Of a stretch of DNA of 64,000 nucleotides, positions 54,077 through 63,155 are shown piece by piece. The notes below the pieces were generated by a model that had not been told where the DNA came from, did no database searches, and saw nothing but the letters and a program-made list of their open reading frames with translations. Position 1 is the first letter of the stretch. The number at the start of each line of letters is the position of its first letter. The position numbers and the translations under genes were made by a program. Source of the DNA: Pampus argenteus (Eukaryota > Chordata > Actinopteri > Scombriformes > Stromateidae); the NCBI GenBank assembly GCA_036937835.1, contig CM072876.1, positions 816,001 through 880,000 of the forward strand, read 5' to 3'.

Positions 54077-55732
54077 CTATTGGAGTTTACTGAACTCAGC
54101 TGTGGCTCCATAATAAAGACCAAGTCCAGCATAGAGAGGCTGAGTGAATGTGGTCTGGACTCTGTGGAGGAGAGTCATGGTTTCAGAGACGCTGTAGAAG
54201 GACAGAAGACCTGCTCTGTGATCCAGGTACACTCCTACTCTGGAGGAATGAGGACCTGAGACGGGAGTTTTAATCTTGTTGAACCTAAAGTCATAACTGT
54301 TAGTGTAACAATATAAACACCAAGATTTGTCATTAAATCCAAATACACATTCATGTGAGTCTCCTGCTCTGCTGATATTCTTGTATGTGACTGCTACACC
54401 AACTTCTCCTCTCATCTCCACCTCCCAGTAACAACGTCCAGTCAGACTCTCTCTACTCAGGACCTGCCACCTTCCAGTGAATCTGTCTGGATGATGAGAA
54501 TAAGACTGTTCTTGTCTCATGAATGTTACTTTTCTGTTTCCATCAGATAATAACAGCTGTGTGTGTGCTGTGTTTGGATCCAGTGTGATTTCACGTGAAT
54601 ATTTTAAGAATCCAGCTCTGGTCTTGGGTTGTGGTTCAGACAGTAAAACGTCCACTTCAGTCAGTGAGATGTTTGTCCATTTGTCCCTCAGAGTGTCCTG
54701 TAGTTTATCTCTGAGCTCTGACACAGCTGCTGTCACATCTTTAAAGTATCTCAGAGGACGGATATTGATGCTGGATGAGTCTGTAGGTTCACTGAGTTGT
54801 GACAGTGAGGGGTAGTTGTGTAGAAACTGGTTGTGATCCTCTGTGTGTGAGAGCTGCTCCAGCTCAGCGTCTCTCCTCTTCAGCTCAGTGATCTCCTGCT
54901 CCAGCTTCTCCTGAAGCTCTTTGACTCGACTCACTTCAGTTTCCTGCTGGGATCTGATCTGCTGCTTCACATCAGAGCTTCTTTTCTGGATGAGACGGAT
55001 CAGCTCAGTGAAGATCTTCTCACTGTCCTCCGCTGCTTTATCAGCAGAGCGACTGACGGCCTCCACCTCCTGTTGAAGCAGCTTCACATCTTTCTCTCTG
55101 TGCTGGATTCTCTGCTGGATGTTTTGTCGACTCACCTCGAGCTCTCTCTGCCTCTCGGTCCTTTCTGCTGCAGCTGAGACTGTGTCGTGGCCTTTATGTT
55201 CGTCCACAGAGCAGAGATAACAGATACTCTGCTGATCAGTACGACAGAACATCTTCATCACCTCATCATGACGAGAGCACATGTTCTCCTGCAGCTTCTC
55301 CGAGGGGTCGACCAGCTTGTGTTTCTTTAATGGAGCTGCATCATAGTGAGGCTGGAGGTGTTTCTCACAGTAAGAGGCCAGACACACCAGACAGGACTTG
55401 AGGGCTTTCAGTTTCCTCCCAGTACAGAAATCACAGGCCACATCTTCAGGTCCAGCATAGCAGTGATCAGCAGGATCATCTTCAGTCTTCTTCAGCTGCT
55501 CCACTAAAGCTGCTAACATGGTGCTTTTCACCAGGACAGGCCTCGGTGTGAAGGCCTGTCTGCACTGAGGGCAGCTGTAGAGCTTCCTCTGATCCTCTTC
55601 ATCCCAGACGTTTTTAATACAGCTCATGCAGTAGCTGTGTCCACAGGGAATAGTCACCGGATCCTTCAGTAGATCCAGACAGATCGAACAGCAGAAGGTT
55701 TCTCGGTCCAGCTGATCTCCTTGCTGCGCCAT
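54077..55732 (-). CDS. TRIM family E3 ubiquitin ligase (TRIM16/TRIM25-like), single exon
   Basis: A predicted cytosolic tripartite-motif E3 ubiquitin ligase of 551 residues on one open exon. The RING finger shows C15-x2-C18, C30-x-H32-x2-C35-x2-C38 and C54-x2-C57, with the typical LLKDPVTIPCGHSYC. B-box 1 covers about 100-138 (C100, C103, C114, C117, C122, H125). B-box 2 covers 152-182 (C152-x2-H155, C163, C171-x2-C174, H179, H182). A coiled coil spans about 190-315, and PRY-SPRY about 380-551 (LDPNTAHTQLLLSDGNRKVT, GRCYWEVE). All zinc ligands are present, so ligase activity is plausible. The SPRY should bind an unknown target. I start at 55732 (MAQQGDQLD), the usual beginning for this group; an in-frame ATG at 55858 would add 42 residues but would make the ISRE at 55761 coding. 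Fish have many such paralogues, so no symbol is given. Confidence 0.92.
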   Translation of the reverse strand: MAQQGDQLDRETFCCSICLDLLKDPVTIPCGHSYCMSCIKNVWDEEDQRKLYSCPQCRQAFTPRPVLVKSTMLAALVEQLKKTEDDPADHCYAGPEDVACDFCTGRKLKALKSCLVCLASYCEKHLQPHYDAAPLKKHKLVDPSEKLQENMCSRHDEVMKMFCRTDQQSICYLCSVDEHKGHDTVSAAAERTERQRELEVSRQNIQQRIQHREKDVKLLQQEVEAVSRSADKAAEDSEKIFTELIRLIQKRSSDVKQQIRSQQETEVSRVKELQEKLEQEITELKRRDAELEQLSHTEDHNQFLHNYPSLSQLSEPTDSSSINIRPLRYFKDVTAAVSELRDKLQDTLRDKWTNISLTEVDVLLSEPQPKTRAGFLKYSREITLDPNTAHTQLLLSDGNRKVTFMRQEQSYSHHPDRFTGRWQVLSRESLTGRCYWEVEMRGEVGVAVTYKNISRAGDSHECVFGFNDKSWCLYCYTNSYDFRFNKIKTPVSGPHSSRVGVYLDHRAGLLSFYSVSETMTLLHRVQTTFTQPLYAGLGLYYGATAEFSKLQ

Positions 55733-55760
55733 TTCAGCTCTCTGTGGCAACGACTGTCTG

Positions 55761-55786
55761 AGTTTCACTTTCTGAGAAGTGAAACT
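55761..55786 (-). promoter_or_regulatory. Palindromic ISRE/IRF element upstream of the TRIM start
   Basis: The minus strand of 55761-55772 reads GAAAGTGAAACT, a perfect match to the interferon-stimulated response element core GAAANNGAAACT. The arm AGTTTCACTT (55761-55770) is repeated inverted as AAGTGAAACT (55777-55786) across the spacer TCTGAG, a perfect 10-bp inverted repeat. It lies 29 bp upstream of the ATG. Type I interferon control through IRF/ISGF3 is the natural reading for an antiviral-type TRIM. Confidence 0.7.
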
Positions 55787-56365
55787 AGTTTGAGCTCTGA
55801 TCTGAACAACATGTGTTTCTGCAGTGAATGGAGGCTGGCAGCTCTTGCACTTCACCACATGTTGGTTACACCCATCTTCAAACTGGAGATCTAAAGGGGA
55901 GGGAACAAGGAAGTATGAGCACAGAGTGGAGCTGGTTGTGTTTGAGAGCAGGAAGAAGGAGGGGTTATCAAGAACTGATTCGTTCCAGCTGGAGGAGCAG
56001 CTTTAAAGGGACACTGGGAGCTTTTCATTTGACTAACGTGGCTCCTCGCTTCCTTCGCTTGTGTCTCAGCTCACTCACTCCAGCACTGACAGCATCTCCA
56101 CTGTCAAATATGAAGAAGTCAGTATATTGTAATTATTATAATTCACAGTTTAAACAGCTACTTCAGAGTTTATAGGTATTGATAGCTGGAAGAAAACCAT
56201 CATCTTTTTATCATTTGATTACAGATCTACAGCAGCCTCTGGCTTCACAGAATAAGACACAAATAGACAGTTTAAGTCTGTTAATTAGTGAAAGGATGAA
56301 TAAAAACAGCTGTAGCCTGCAGAATATGTTCAAATAAAATATGACTTATTCAGTTTGAGACAGTC

Positions 56366-56421
56366 TGACGTCATTTTCAGGCTCAAGATGATTTTAGAAG
56401 AGACACGATACTGTGACGTCA
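56366..56421. promoter_or_regulatory. Pair of perfect CRE palindromes
   Basis: TGACGTCA occurs at 56366-56373 and again at 56414-56421, 48 bp apart start to start. This is the consensus for CREB/ATF binding. It lies about 630 bp upstream of the TRIM start and about 1.4 kb upstream of ptrhd1. Confidence 0.5.
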
Positions 56422-57504
56422 TATTTACCTGAAGGAGCTGAGGCGTACTTTAAAACAGAAAAGAAGAAGAGAACAGTAAACAAACAGTAGTTTAATGATT
56501 TATTCAGATTCATATGCTACACACATATTTTTTTATTTTATGAATAAATACTAAAGGCTGCTGTTGGTGTCGATTTCCGGGTCACAGCAGGCGGACGGAG
56601 GAGCGAGGACAGGAGGAACAGGACCGTTTCTAGCTTTTTATTTCAAGCACTCACCAAATATGCATCATATGAGACCAAATGCTACCTTTTAAACATAAAA
56701 TATATATTTCAATTTAAGGACTTAGTTACATGGTTAACATCAAAATCAAAACAAATATTCAAATTATAAATAATGAACTAATAATGAAATGAAAAATGAA
56801 AACACACAGACACAATATTTGGAATAAATTATCAATTGATGAACAAGAATAAACATAAAATGAATGATGATAAAGCAAGATCAGGATAAAAGTGCAAAAC
56901 AATTTTACAAATCAGACAAGTATTATTTATTGGGCCTAATGAAACTGGAATAAAGATAAATAAATTACACTAAATTAAAACATAAGATAAATAAAACAGG
57001 CTTTCAATCTTCATCTTCAAAACTTTCACTTCCTAGATTTCTTATTTTTTACTTTGAAACTGGTTTGTTTGTGAGGTAAAACTGCTTTTTGATCTATATG
57101 TACATTTTATTTGAGCTATTTATTATTTTTATTATTATTGAAATCTTTTTCCAACATGTGATTATCTCCATATCCTCCTAAATAAAATCTATAATCTATA
57201 TGTGAGTTACTGCAGCTCTGTGCTTTCACTGCTTATGTCTTTAAAACTATTTATTTTGTCGTGTGTTTGTTGACATTTATACATCATATCAGACTTTATA
57301 TTTTACTGAAGTGTACCATAACAGTGTAGTTCATGAGGAGCGTTGTTTTACTGACACATATTTCTGCATGTATTGAAGGATCAGAGCTGTTGTTGCATCA
57401 CTTCTTATGGACAGCAGGAGGAGTCTGACTAAAGACGAGTTAACGCGACTCCAAACTCCAAACAAAGCCTGGAGACGTTTGGCTACATGGAAAATACAGA
57501 AAAC

Positions 57505-57676
57505 ACTCAAAGTACTTTTACTTTACTACTAGAAGTACACTTTGCTGCTAATGCGTAATCACTTTTACTTAAGTAGGATTCTTATGCAGAACTTTTACTA
57601 GTAAAGGAGTATTTTTACATTGCAGTATTGGTACTTTTACTGAAGTAAATGGTCTGAGTACTTCTTTCACCACTGG
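57505..57676 (+). repeat. Dispersed teleost repeat (AGTACTTTTACTT family), copy 2
   Basis: It contains CAAAGTACTTTTACTTTACT, AGAACTTTTACTAGTAAAGG, AGTATTTTTACATTGCAGTA and TTGGTACTTTTACTGAAGTA, and ends CTTCTTTCACCACTGG. The CACCACTGG end is typical of this fish element. Its end lies about 75 bp before the CTCF motif of the ptrhd1 promoter. Confidence 0.7.
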
Positions 57677-57745
57677 AAACAGGTCAAACACAGCACATTT
57701 TCTAAACTCTGTGTTTTTGTATTATCTGACACTCACTTTTATATT

Positions 57746-57822
57746 ATTGGCCACTAGAGGGCAGTGGCGTCCTAATATAGCTTGATGACCCGGAAGTAAA
57801 CAAACCGTGACTCAGGCTGAAC
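57746..57822 (+). promoter_or_regulatory. ptrhd1: ptrhd1 promoter with CCAAT, CTCF, ETS and AP-1 motifs
   Basis: In order: an inverted CCAAT box (ATTGG, 57746-57750), a perfect CTCF core CCACTAGAGGGCAGT (57751-57765), an ETS/GABP site CCGGAAGTA (57789-57797) and an AP-1 site TGACTCA (57808-57814). The start codon follows at 57823 and no TATA box is seen. This is the make-up of a short housekeeping promoter. The TSS is probably between about 57770 and 57815. Confidence 0.65.
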
Positions 57823-58032
57823 ATGGCAGCTTCAGGAACCGGGTCTCCTGGCCGGTTGGTCCAGTATGTTGTCGTCCGGTCGGATCTGGTTCACAGGCTG
57901 TCCTGGCCCCTGGGAGCCGTGATAACTCAGGCGTGTCATGCAGCTACCGCCGCCGTCCACCTGCACTACGCGGATCCGGACACGCAGCGGTACCTGTCCG
58001 AGCTGGACTTCATGCATAAAGTCGTGCTGGCG
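57823..58032 (+). CDS. ptrhd1: ptrhd1 exon 1 (residues 1-70)
   Basis: It runs from the ATG to GCG, with a GTCAGT donor at 58033. It is clearly GC-richer than the DNA around it. An antisense open frame (57832-58017) is a shadow. Confidence 0.93.
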
Positions 58033-58586
58033 GTCAGTTTAATAACAGCACGTTTTTATCACTTCCGGGTTACAGTGTTGAAGTGACTCACGTCGTTTCA
58101 ATAAAGTGTCATTTTAGCTTCAGTTATTATTAATAAGGTCTTGTTAGAAATATGAATATGTTAGATAGTATGACAGTATTTAACCATCAAACACTGGCTG
58201 ACCTTGTGTTTGCATTGAGCCTTGCTATTGTGCTTTATTATTATTATTATTATTATATTTTATTATTTTGTTTTCTGAGGTTTCACCCTCAACAACAACA
58301 ACAACAACAACAACAACAAATCAACAACACCTCTCTGGAGTGAAATGTGAAATAACCATCCCTCAGGCCTCTATATGTTTTAATTAAAGCCTGTGTGCGT
58401 TTTATTTTTCTCAAGGCTCCAGATGAGGCCGCCCTGTCCGGCCTATCAGAGAAGCTGACACAGGCCGGCGTGTCACACAAGCTGTGGATCGAACAACCAG
58501 AGAACATCCCCACCTGTCTGGCTCTGAAGCCGTACCCCAGAGAGACTGTCCAGCCGCTGCTGCGCAAATTCAAACTCTTCAAATAA
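57823..58586 (+). CDS. ptrhd1: PTRHD1, Pth2-like domain protein, two exons
   Basis: The gene encodes a peptidyl-tRNA hydrolase domain-containing protein 1 orthologue of 126 residues, joined from 57823-58032 and 58416-58586 (phase 0). The family is a small, Pth2/Bit1-like fold. Peptidyl-tRNA hydrolysis is inferred from the fold, and activity in this subfamily is not established. The visible motifs are LVQYVVVRSDL (residues 12-22), SWPLGAVITQACHAATAAVH (about 27-46) with the QACHAA stretch typical of the Pth2 core, MHKVVLA|APDEAALSGL across the splice junction, and LWIEQPENIPTCLALKPYPR followed by KFKLFK at the C-terminus. The human protein is about 140 residues, so this one is complete. The start at MAASGTG is the first ATG after the promoter motifs. 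Confidence 0.94.
58033..58415. other. ptrhd1 intron (383 bp) with TTA and CAA repeats
   Basis: The intron contains a (TTA)n run (about 58236-58256) and a (CAA)n run (58291-58319). It ends in TTTTTCTCAAG. No other feature is seen. Confidence 0.9.
58291..58319. repeat. (CAA)n trinucleotide repeat
   Basis: About nine CAA units inside the ptrhd1 intron. A frame reads as poly-Gln, but the run lies between a good donor and acceptor and is not coding. Confidence 0.95.
58416..58586 (+). CDS. ptrhd1: ptrhd1 exon 2 (residues 71-126 and stop)
   Basis: It starts after TTTCTCAAG with APDEAALSGLSEKLTQAGVS and ends KFKLFK followed by TAA at 58584-58586. Confidence 0.94.
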   Translation, partial: APDEAALSGLSEKLTQAGVSHKLWIEQPENIPTCLALKPYPRETVQPLLRKFKLFK

Positions 58587-58883
58587 CTGCCTGGAAAGAC
58601 GTTTCCTACGAATGCACTGCAGAGCGTGTCAAACAGCAGCAGCGAAGAGGCCAAACAGGAAGCCACGCAGGCTGTCCAGTGCCTCATTTCATCACAGACA
58701 ACACAATGTTGCAAATGCATCTAATCAGCTGTAATTTAAAGGCAGAAAATATGATGTTTTATGTCTATGATACACATATATACAAATATAGGCAATTCAT
58801 GTTGCATGTTAACACAACATAGTACAACAGTTGTATTGTAAAACATGCAGTTCAGGTTTATATAAACCAATTTGAACTGCTTA

Positions 58884-58889
58884 AATAAA
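58884..58889 (+). terminator. ptrhd1: ptrhd1 poly(A) signal candidate AATAAA
   Basis: AATAAA about 300 nt after the ptrhd1 stop codon. The probable 3' UTR is 58587 to about 58905. Confidence 0.6.
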
Positions 58890-59175
58890 GGAGTAAAGGG
58901 TTTGACTCTCACCTATTTTCTAATATAACCCACTTCAGTGTTTACATATAAGTATCATCAATCATCCTTGAGTCATTCAGCATAGAAACATGCTATTATG
59001 TCACCAATCCCAAGTTTAATTATGGAAAATGATCCGTTTTACACTTTGTGTTATGTCATTAAATCATTATCATCTATTTTTGTGTGCTTGTTTGGATATA
59101 TTGAAACCAACTAATCAAGTTCAAGTCTGTTCCTAAATTATTGGATTCATGGTTCAGATATCTGATGATATCTAA

Positions 59176-59225
59176 TGACATAAATATCATTAGATATTAT
59201 CAGATATCTAATGATATTTATGTCA
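59176..59225. repeat. 22-bp perfect inverted repeat with 6-nt loop
   Basis: The left arm (59176-59197) is TGACATAAATATCATTAGAT with AT added, and the right arm (59204-59225) is its exact reverse complement. The loop is TATCAG. A further AGATATCTGATGATATCTAA just upstream (59156-59175) repeats part of the arm. Confidence 0.95.
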
Positions 59226-60750
59226 AAGGTTTTGTCCAAATACCAAAACTGAACTAGAGGATGTGAAAAACTTTTGTAAATGCAGTAATGGCAAACAGTG
59301 ACATTTATAGCCTTTTTAGATCAATCACCTTGATTGATGATTGATTGATTGATATATTCTACTACTCTCTTAACCAGATCCAGTTTCTGACCCAGAACAG
59401 CAGCTTCTCTTCATTTAAAACTGAGGTAATATAATTTCCACCAGGATCACCCAGTATTAATCCAGTGCATTTCTTTTTAATGTTTTAATTTAATTTAGCC
59501 TGTCCTTATTTTAACAGTGTCACAAGAGAACACGTATATCCACATTTTTCCATTTTTTATTGACCATTAAGCACCTCAGTTTCAGTGAATAACCTGAAAT
59601 GGTACAAAGTCAAGTGGTAAACTGTCAGATTACCAAAACCTGAAAAATAATGTCAATTTAAAAGTTATAAAAAGGATTTTTTTTAGAGATCAAGAAATAC
59701 AAACAAAACAACCGTACTAGGACGAGTCAAACATTTAGATTAAAATCAATCTTTTTTCAAATAAGTCATTAAGACGTGTAAGTTTCATTACAAACTCCAA
59801 ACATGTAGATACTGTAAAACTTTTGATGAGTAGTGTAGATAAATATTCTTTATAGTTGTCTGAGCCCATACCAGTCCATACTGACATGTTTTGAAGACAG
59901 TCAAGAAGCAAGTTTAAAGCCTGAGAATCATTGGTGTTTGATATCAATATTGTGACATGAAACCAAATATCGTTTTATTTTGGATTTGGTAATATCGTGT
60001 GCCGTCTTTTCCTGGTTTTAAAGCCTGCGTTACAGTAAGGTGGTGTAACTTTATGAACTGAGACTCTTCTACCTGTTTTATTATTTTCCTTTCATCTCAA
60101 CAACTTTGTCAAAATATTGATATTGAGGTATATGGTCAAAAATATCGTAACATTTGATTTTGTCCATATTGTTCAGCCTGATGTACAATACTTAAAGCTC
60201 TCTTCTGTAGTATGAACATTTATTTATTATATATTATGTTGGTTTTATATGTGTTTCCTCATACACAGGAAGTAATGTATGGAACTATAAGAGAACAATA
60301 GAGTACATAAGGTGAGTTCTGGTCCAATATAACTTTAGTTTTATATAATAATGCTATAGATTTAGACATTTCTGATTAAACTGCATTTAATTTTTAGGTT
60401 TGCACATTTGTCAGGCGAGCAGAAAGGCTTTGCTTGTAAGCACTGTAGCAGAACGTCCTTGGTTATCTCCTTGAGAGCAAACCTCATCATATATACTTTG
60501 TCTATTCTTCGCTGTCAAGTTTTTCAGTTTGCCTTGAAACAGCAGCTGTGACCTTGTTATTATTCACACAAAGAATCTCAAAGGCTCTGCAATAGATCAG
60601 TTTGAAACCTGTTGCTTTCATTTGTCTGTGTAAAAGGACAGAAAGATTGAATCATTAAACACAAAGTCCTGCTAGAATTCAGAGTAAATTAGAGATATGA
60701 AACAATTCAGGTGATGCTTCGGCCTTCAGACCTTCTCGTCCCTTCTTTAA

Positions 60751-61230
60751 TAGATGGGGCATTTATGCTTGTGGTATCACAACAATCAAAGACTTGACAA
60801 CATATTCTCATCTTTCCAAGAACTCTCAGAGAAATTTCATCTTCCCCCAACATCATTTTTTAAGGTACTAACAGATTTGTCATTTTGCTTGCGTACCGTA
60901 GTTTTCCTAATTTACCAGCAGCTACTTGTTTTTGACCCCACTTTCCACTATGAAAGGCATCATTTCTGTTACATCCTATCTAAGTGCACACTATTAAAAC
61001 ACTGTGGGAGGATGATTTACATTTTGAAACTGAAGATGATGTATGAGATGAGTGTTTGCGGCGGGTTCACTCCTCCTCCATCTCTGCTAGGCACGGGTTG
61101 CTGCAACGTAAGATTCTTCACAGCTATCACTTAACTAAGGTTAGACTGTCAAGAACGTATGAGGATGTTGATCCTGTCCAATCTCCAGCTACTTATATCT
61201 ACGACCCTCTCTACATAACTTTTGGTTGGA
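60751..61230 (+). pseudogene. Degraded L1-type retrotransposon ORF2 C-terminal fragment
   Basis: The first part (60754 onward) reads FSSFQELSEKFHLPPTSFFK, the pattern of the region behind the reverse transcriptase in L1/Tx1-clade ORF2 proteins (SFxQLxEKFxLPxxxFFxYLQ). A second part in another frame (about 61060-61190) reads SSSISARHGLLQRKILHSYH followed by LTKVRLSRTYEDVDP, like the family's IQFKVLHRxHxTxARLxxIYPxxDP segment. The fragments are in different frames with diverged sequence between, so this is a dead, 5'-truncated remnant. The assignment is from pattern memory; a protein search would settle the clade. Confidence 0.75.
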
Positions 61231-63060
61231 AATATACAATATACTTTCACAAATGATCTTGGTCTCTGTCAAACTAGCTGTAATCAGAGTCACTCTCATG
61301 TCTGCGATATCAAATCATAGAAAGCATTTTATAACTTGTACGTTTTGGCATGAGGCCTGATTCTCATCAAGTGGAAACACTCATTGGTTTACTTTCACAA
61401 TAGATATGGGACAATTAGACAGTGTGTGTTCACTTATCTGTGTGTAAATGTATATACTGTACACTGTAAATATCTTAGTTTATTTTGGTTATCCTCAGCT
61501 TCCCAGTACCCCCTCTCATGCAGTAAAGATGCCCTGAACTATAGTTTCATCTTTCATACAAATCACTGACATCAGCAGATGATAAATCTGAAGGAAACTT
61601 AGAAAATGACAGCATTTGTTAATTAATCTGTAAATGACATTTCACTGGGAACATACACAACATGTTATTGATACATCAGCAATGAGTACTAGGTGTAAGC
61701 GTAAAAAAAGGCAGGTATTAGTGACCACATGGAAAACATGGATCTAGTAGTGAAATCAACACTTTGCTGACAAAAAGCAGAGGAGAGAAACGTGACAGCG
61801 AACATTAATTACAGAAAAACACAGTTGATTAGTTGTTATTTCCCTAAATTATGTGCACTTGTTTAATGTCAGCTCGGTGTGAGAGACTATACCGTGTTTT
61901 GTTGTCATTCATGGTCACCGTTGTACTAGTTTCTCTCTCCTCCTTTTTGAGTGTGTGTCAGGCGTGCAGAGCAGAGCAGAGGAAAGACAGTGAACCTACT
62001 CGAGTTGATAACAACTAGTGATCTAATAAATACATAAGTGTGATGTGTTTTTTTAACCCTCCTGTTGTGTTTGTTTCATGTTAATTCATTTTGTGGCACA
62101 AAATAACATCTGAGCCTCACATACAGTATATTGTGTGGTGATTGTGCTGCCACAGAATGAACTGAGCAAAGCCGAACATAACAAAAGATGGGCAGAGGAG
62201 GGGTCATGATAATCCTGTTGCTTTAATGGGTCCAGTTTGAGGATAGTAAATTATATGACCGGTACACTTTCTGTCTTCACTGTATGGATGAATAAGAGGA
62301 TTATATTATTATTTGTTTGTGTCGTTGTTTTGGGGCTGATCCTTTTAAAATATTATATCTTTACTGACATGTACAGTATGTCACATATCAATCAAGACAA
62401 TTGACAGCACAACGTAAAGTTATTGTACCACTCTCTCGTGCTTACCAACTTTTATTCAATTTAAAAAAAGAAAACAATAAAACTGAAACGAACAATCATA
62501 AATCTGCTCCAACAGTCAGTATTTCCATGGCTCCAAATGCCTGCTTTCATGAGTCATTACCTTGAAGTAAAACTACAAGCTTTAAAGGAATGTAAGTAAC
62601 CAATCAACGTATTACACACAATATAATTACCTCTCAGAGTATTTCCCAGAATATCTCCTGAAAATACGCCCATACACACGCTGCTCTCATTCTGTAATTT
62701 CAGACGAGTATTGTGCAACATACATGAGAAGCAGCTCTGCAGTAAAGGTTTGATGACACTTATGATTACGCATGGTTGGGGTTGATAGACCACAGTGGCT
62801 TGTAAGATTTGGCCTACTAACAACATTTTTACCCCAGCTTTCATCAAAACAGCTGCATATGTCTGTAAGGGAGACGGAGAGTACAGGAGCAGTAAACAGC
62901 AGGAGACACGCTGTTTACAATGTTTACAATCCATGCAAGTCTTGAAAACATCATTTCAGTAATCAATATTTCTATATGAACAATGAGTGAAATTATGATG
63001 TGTAATATGAAAGGCGGCACAGTGACCCACAGAAAATACTCCACCAGTATATATACATAT

Positions 63061-63155
<95 letters not shown>
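63061..63155. repeat. Compound (CA)n(TA)n(CA)n microsatellite
   Basis: A CA run (about 63061-63080) passes into a long TA run (63081-63136) and back into a CA run (63137-63155). The TA centre is self-complementary. Confidence 0.96.

Larger units (their letters stand above)
55787..57745. other. Intergenic DNA between the TRIM gene and ptrhd1
   Basis: These genes are divergently arranged with about 2.1 kb between their start codons. The stretch has two CRE palindromes (56366 and 56414), a short GC-richer patch (56570-56640) and a long AT-rich region. A dispersed repeat follows at 57505-57676. No coding sequence is recognised. Confidence 0.75.

Noticed and set aside
54077..55858. Using the upstream ATG at 55858 as the TRIM start.
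   Set aside because: Related TRIM proteins begin near MAQQG a few residues before the RING; the upstream part has no domain and overlaps the ISRE. Kept as a finding only.
58291..58319. Poly-Gln tract as part of PTRHD1.
   Set aside because: It lies in the intron between the GTCAGT donor and the CTCAAG acceptor; the two flanking exons join directly at VVLA|APDE as in the family.
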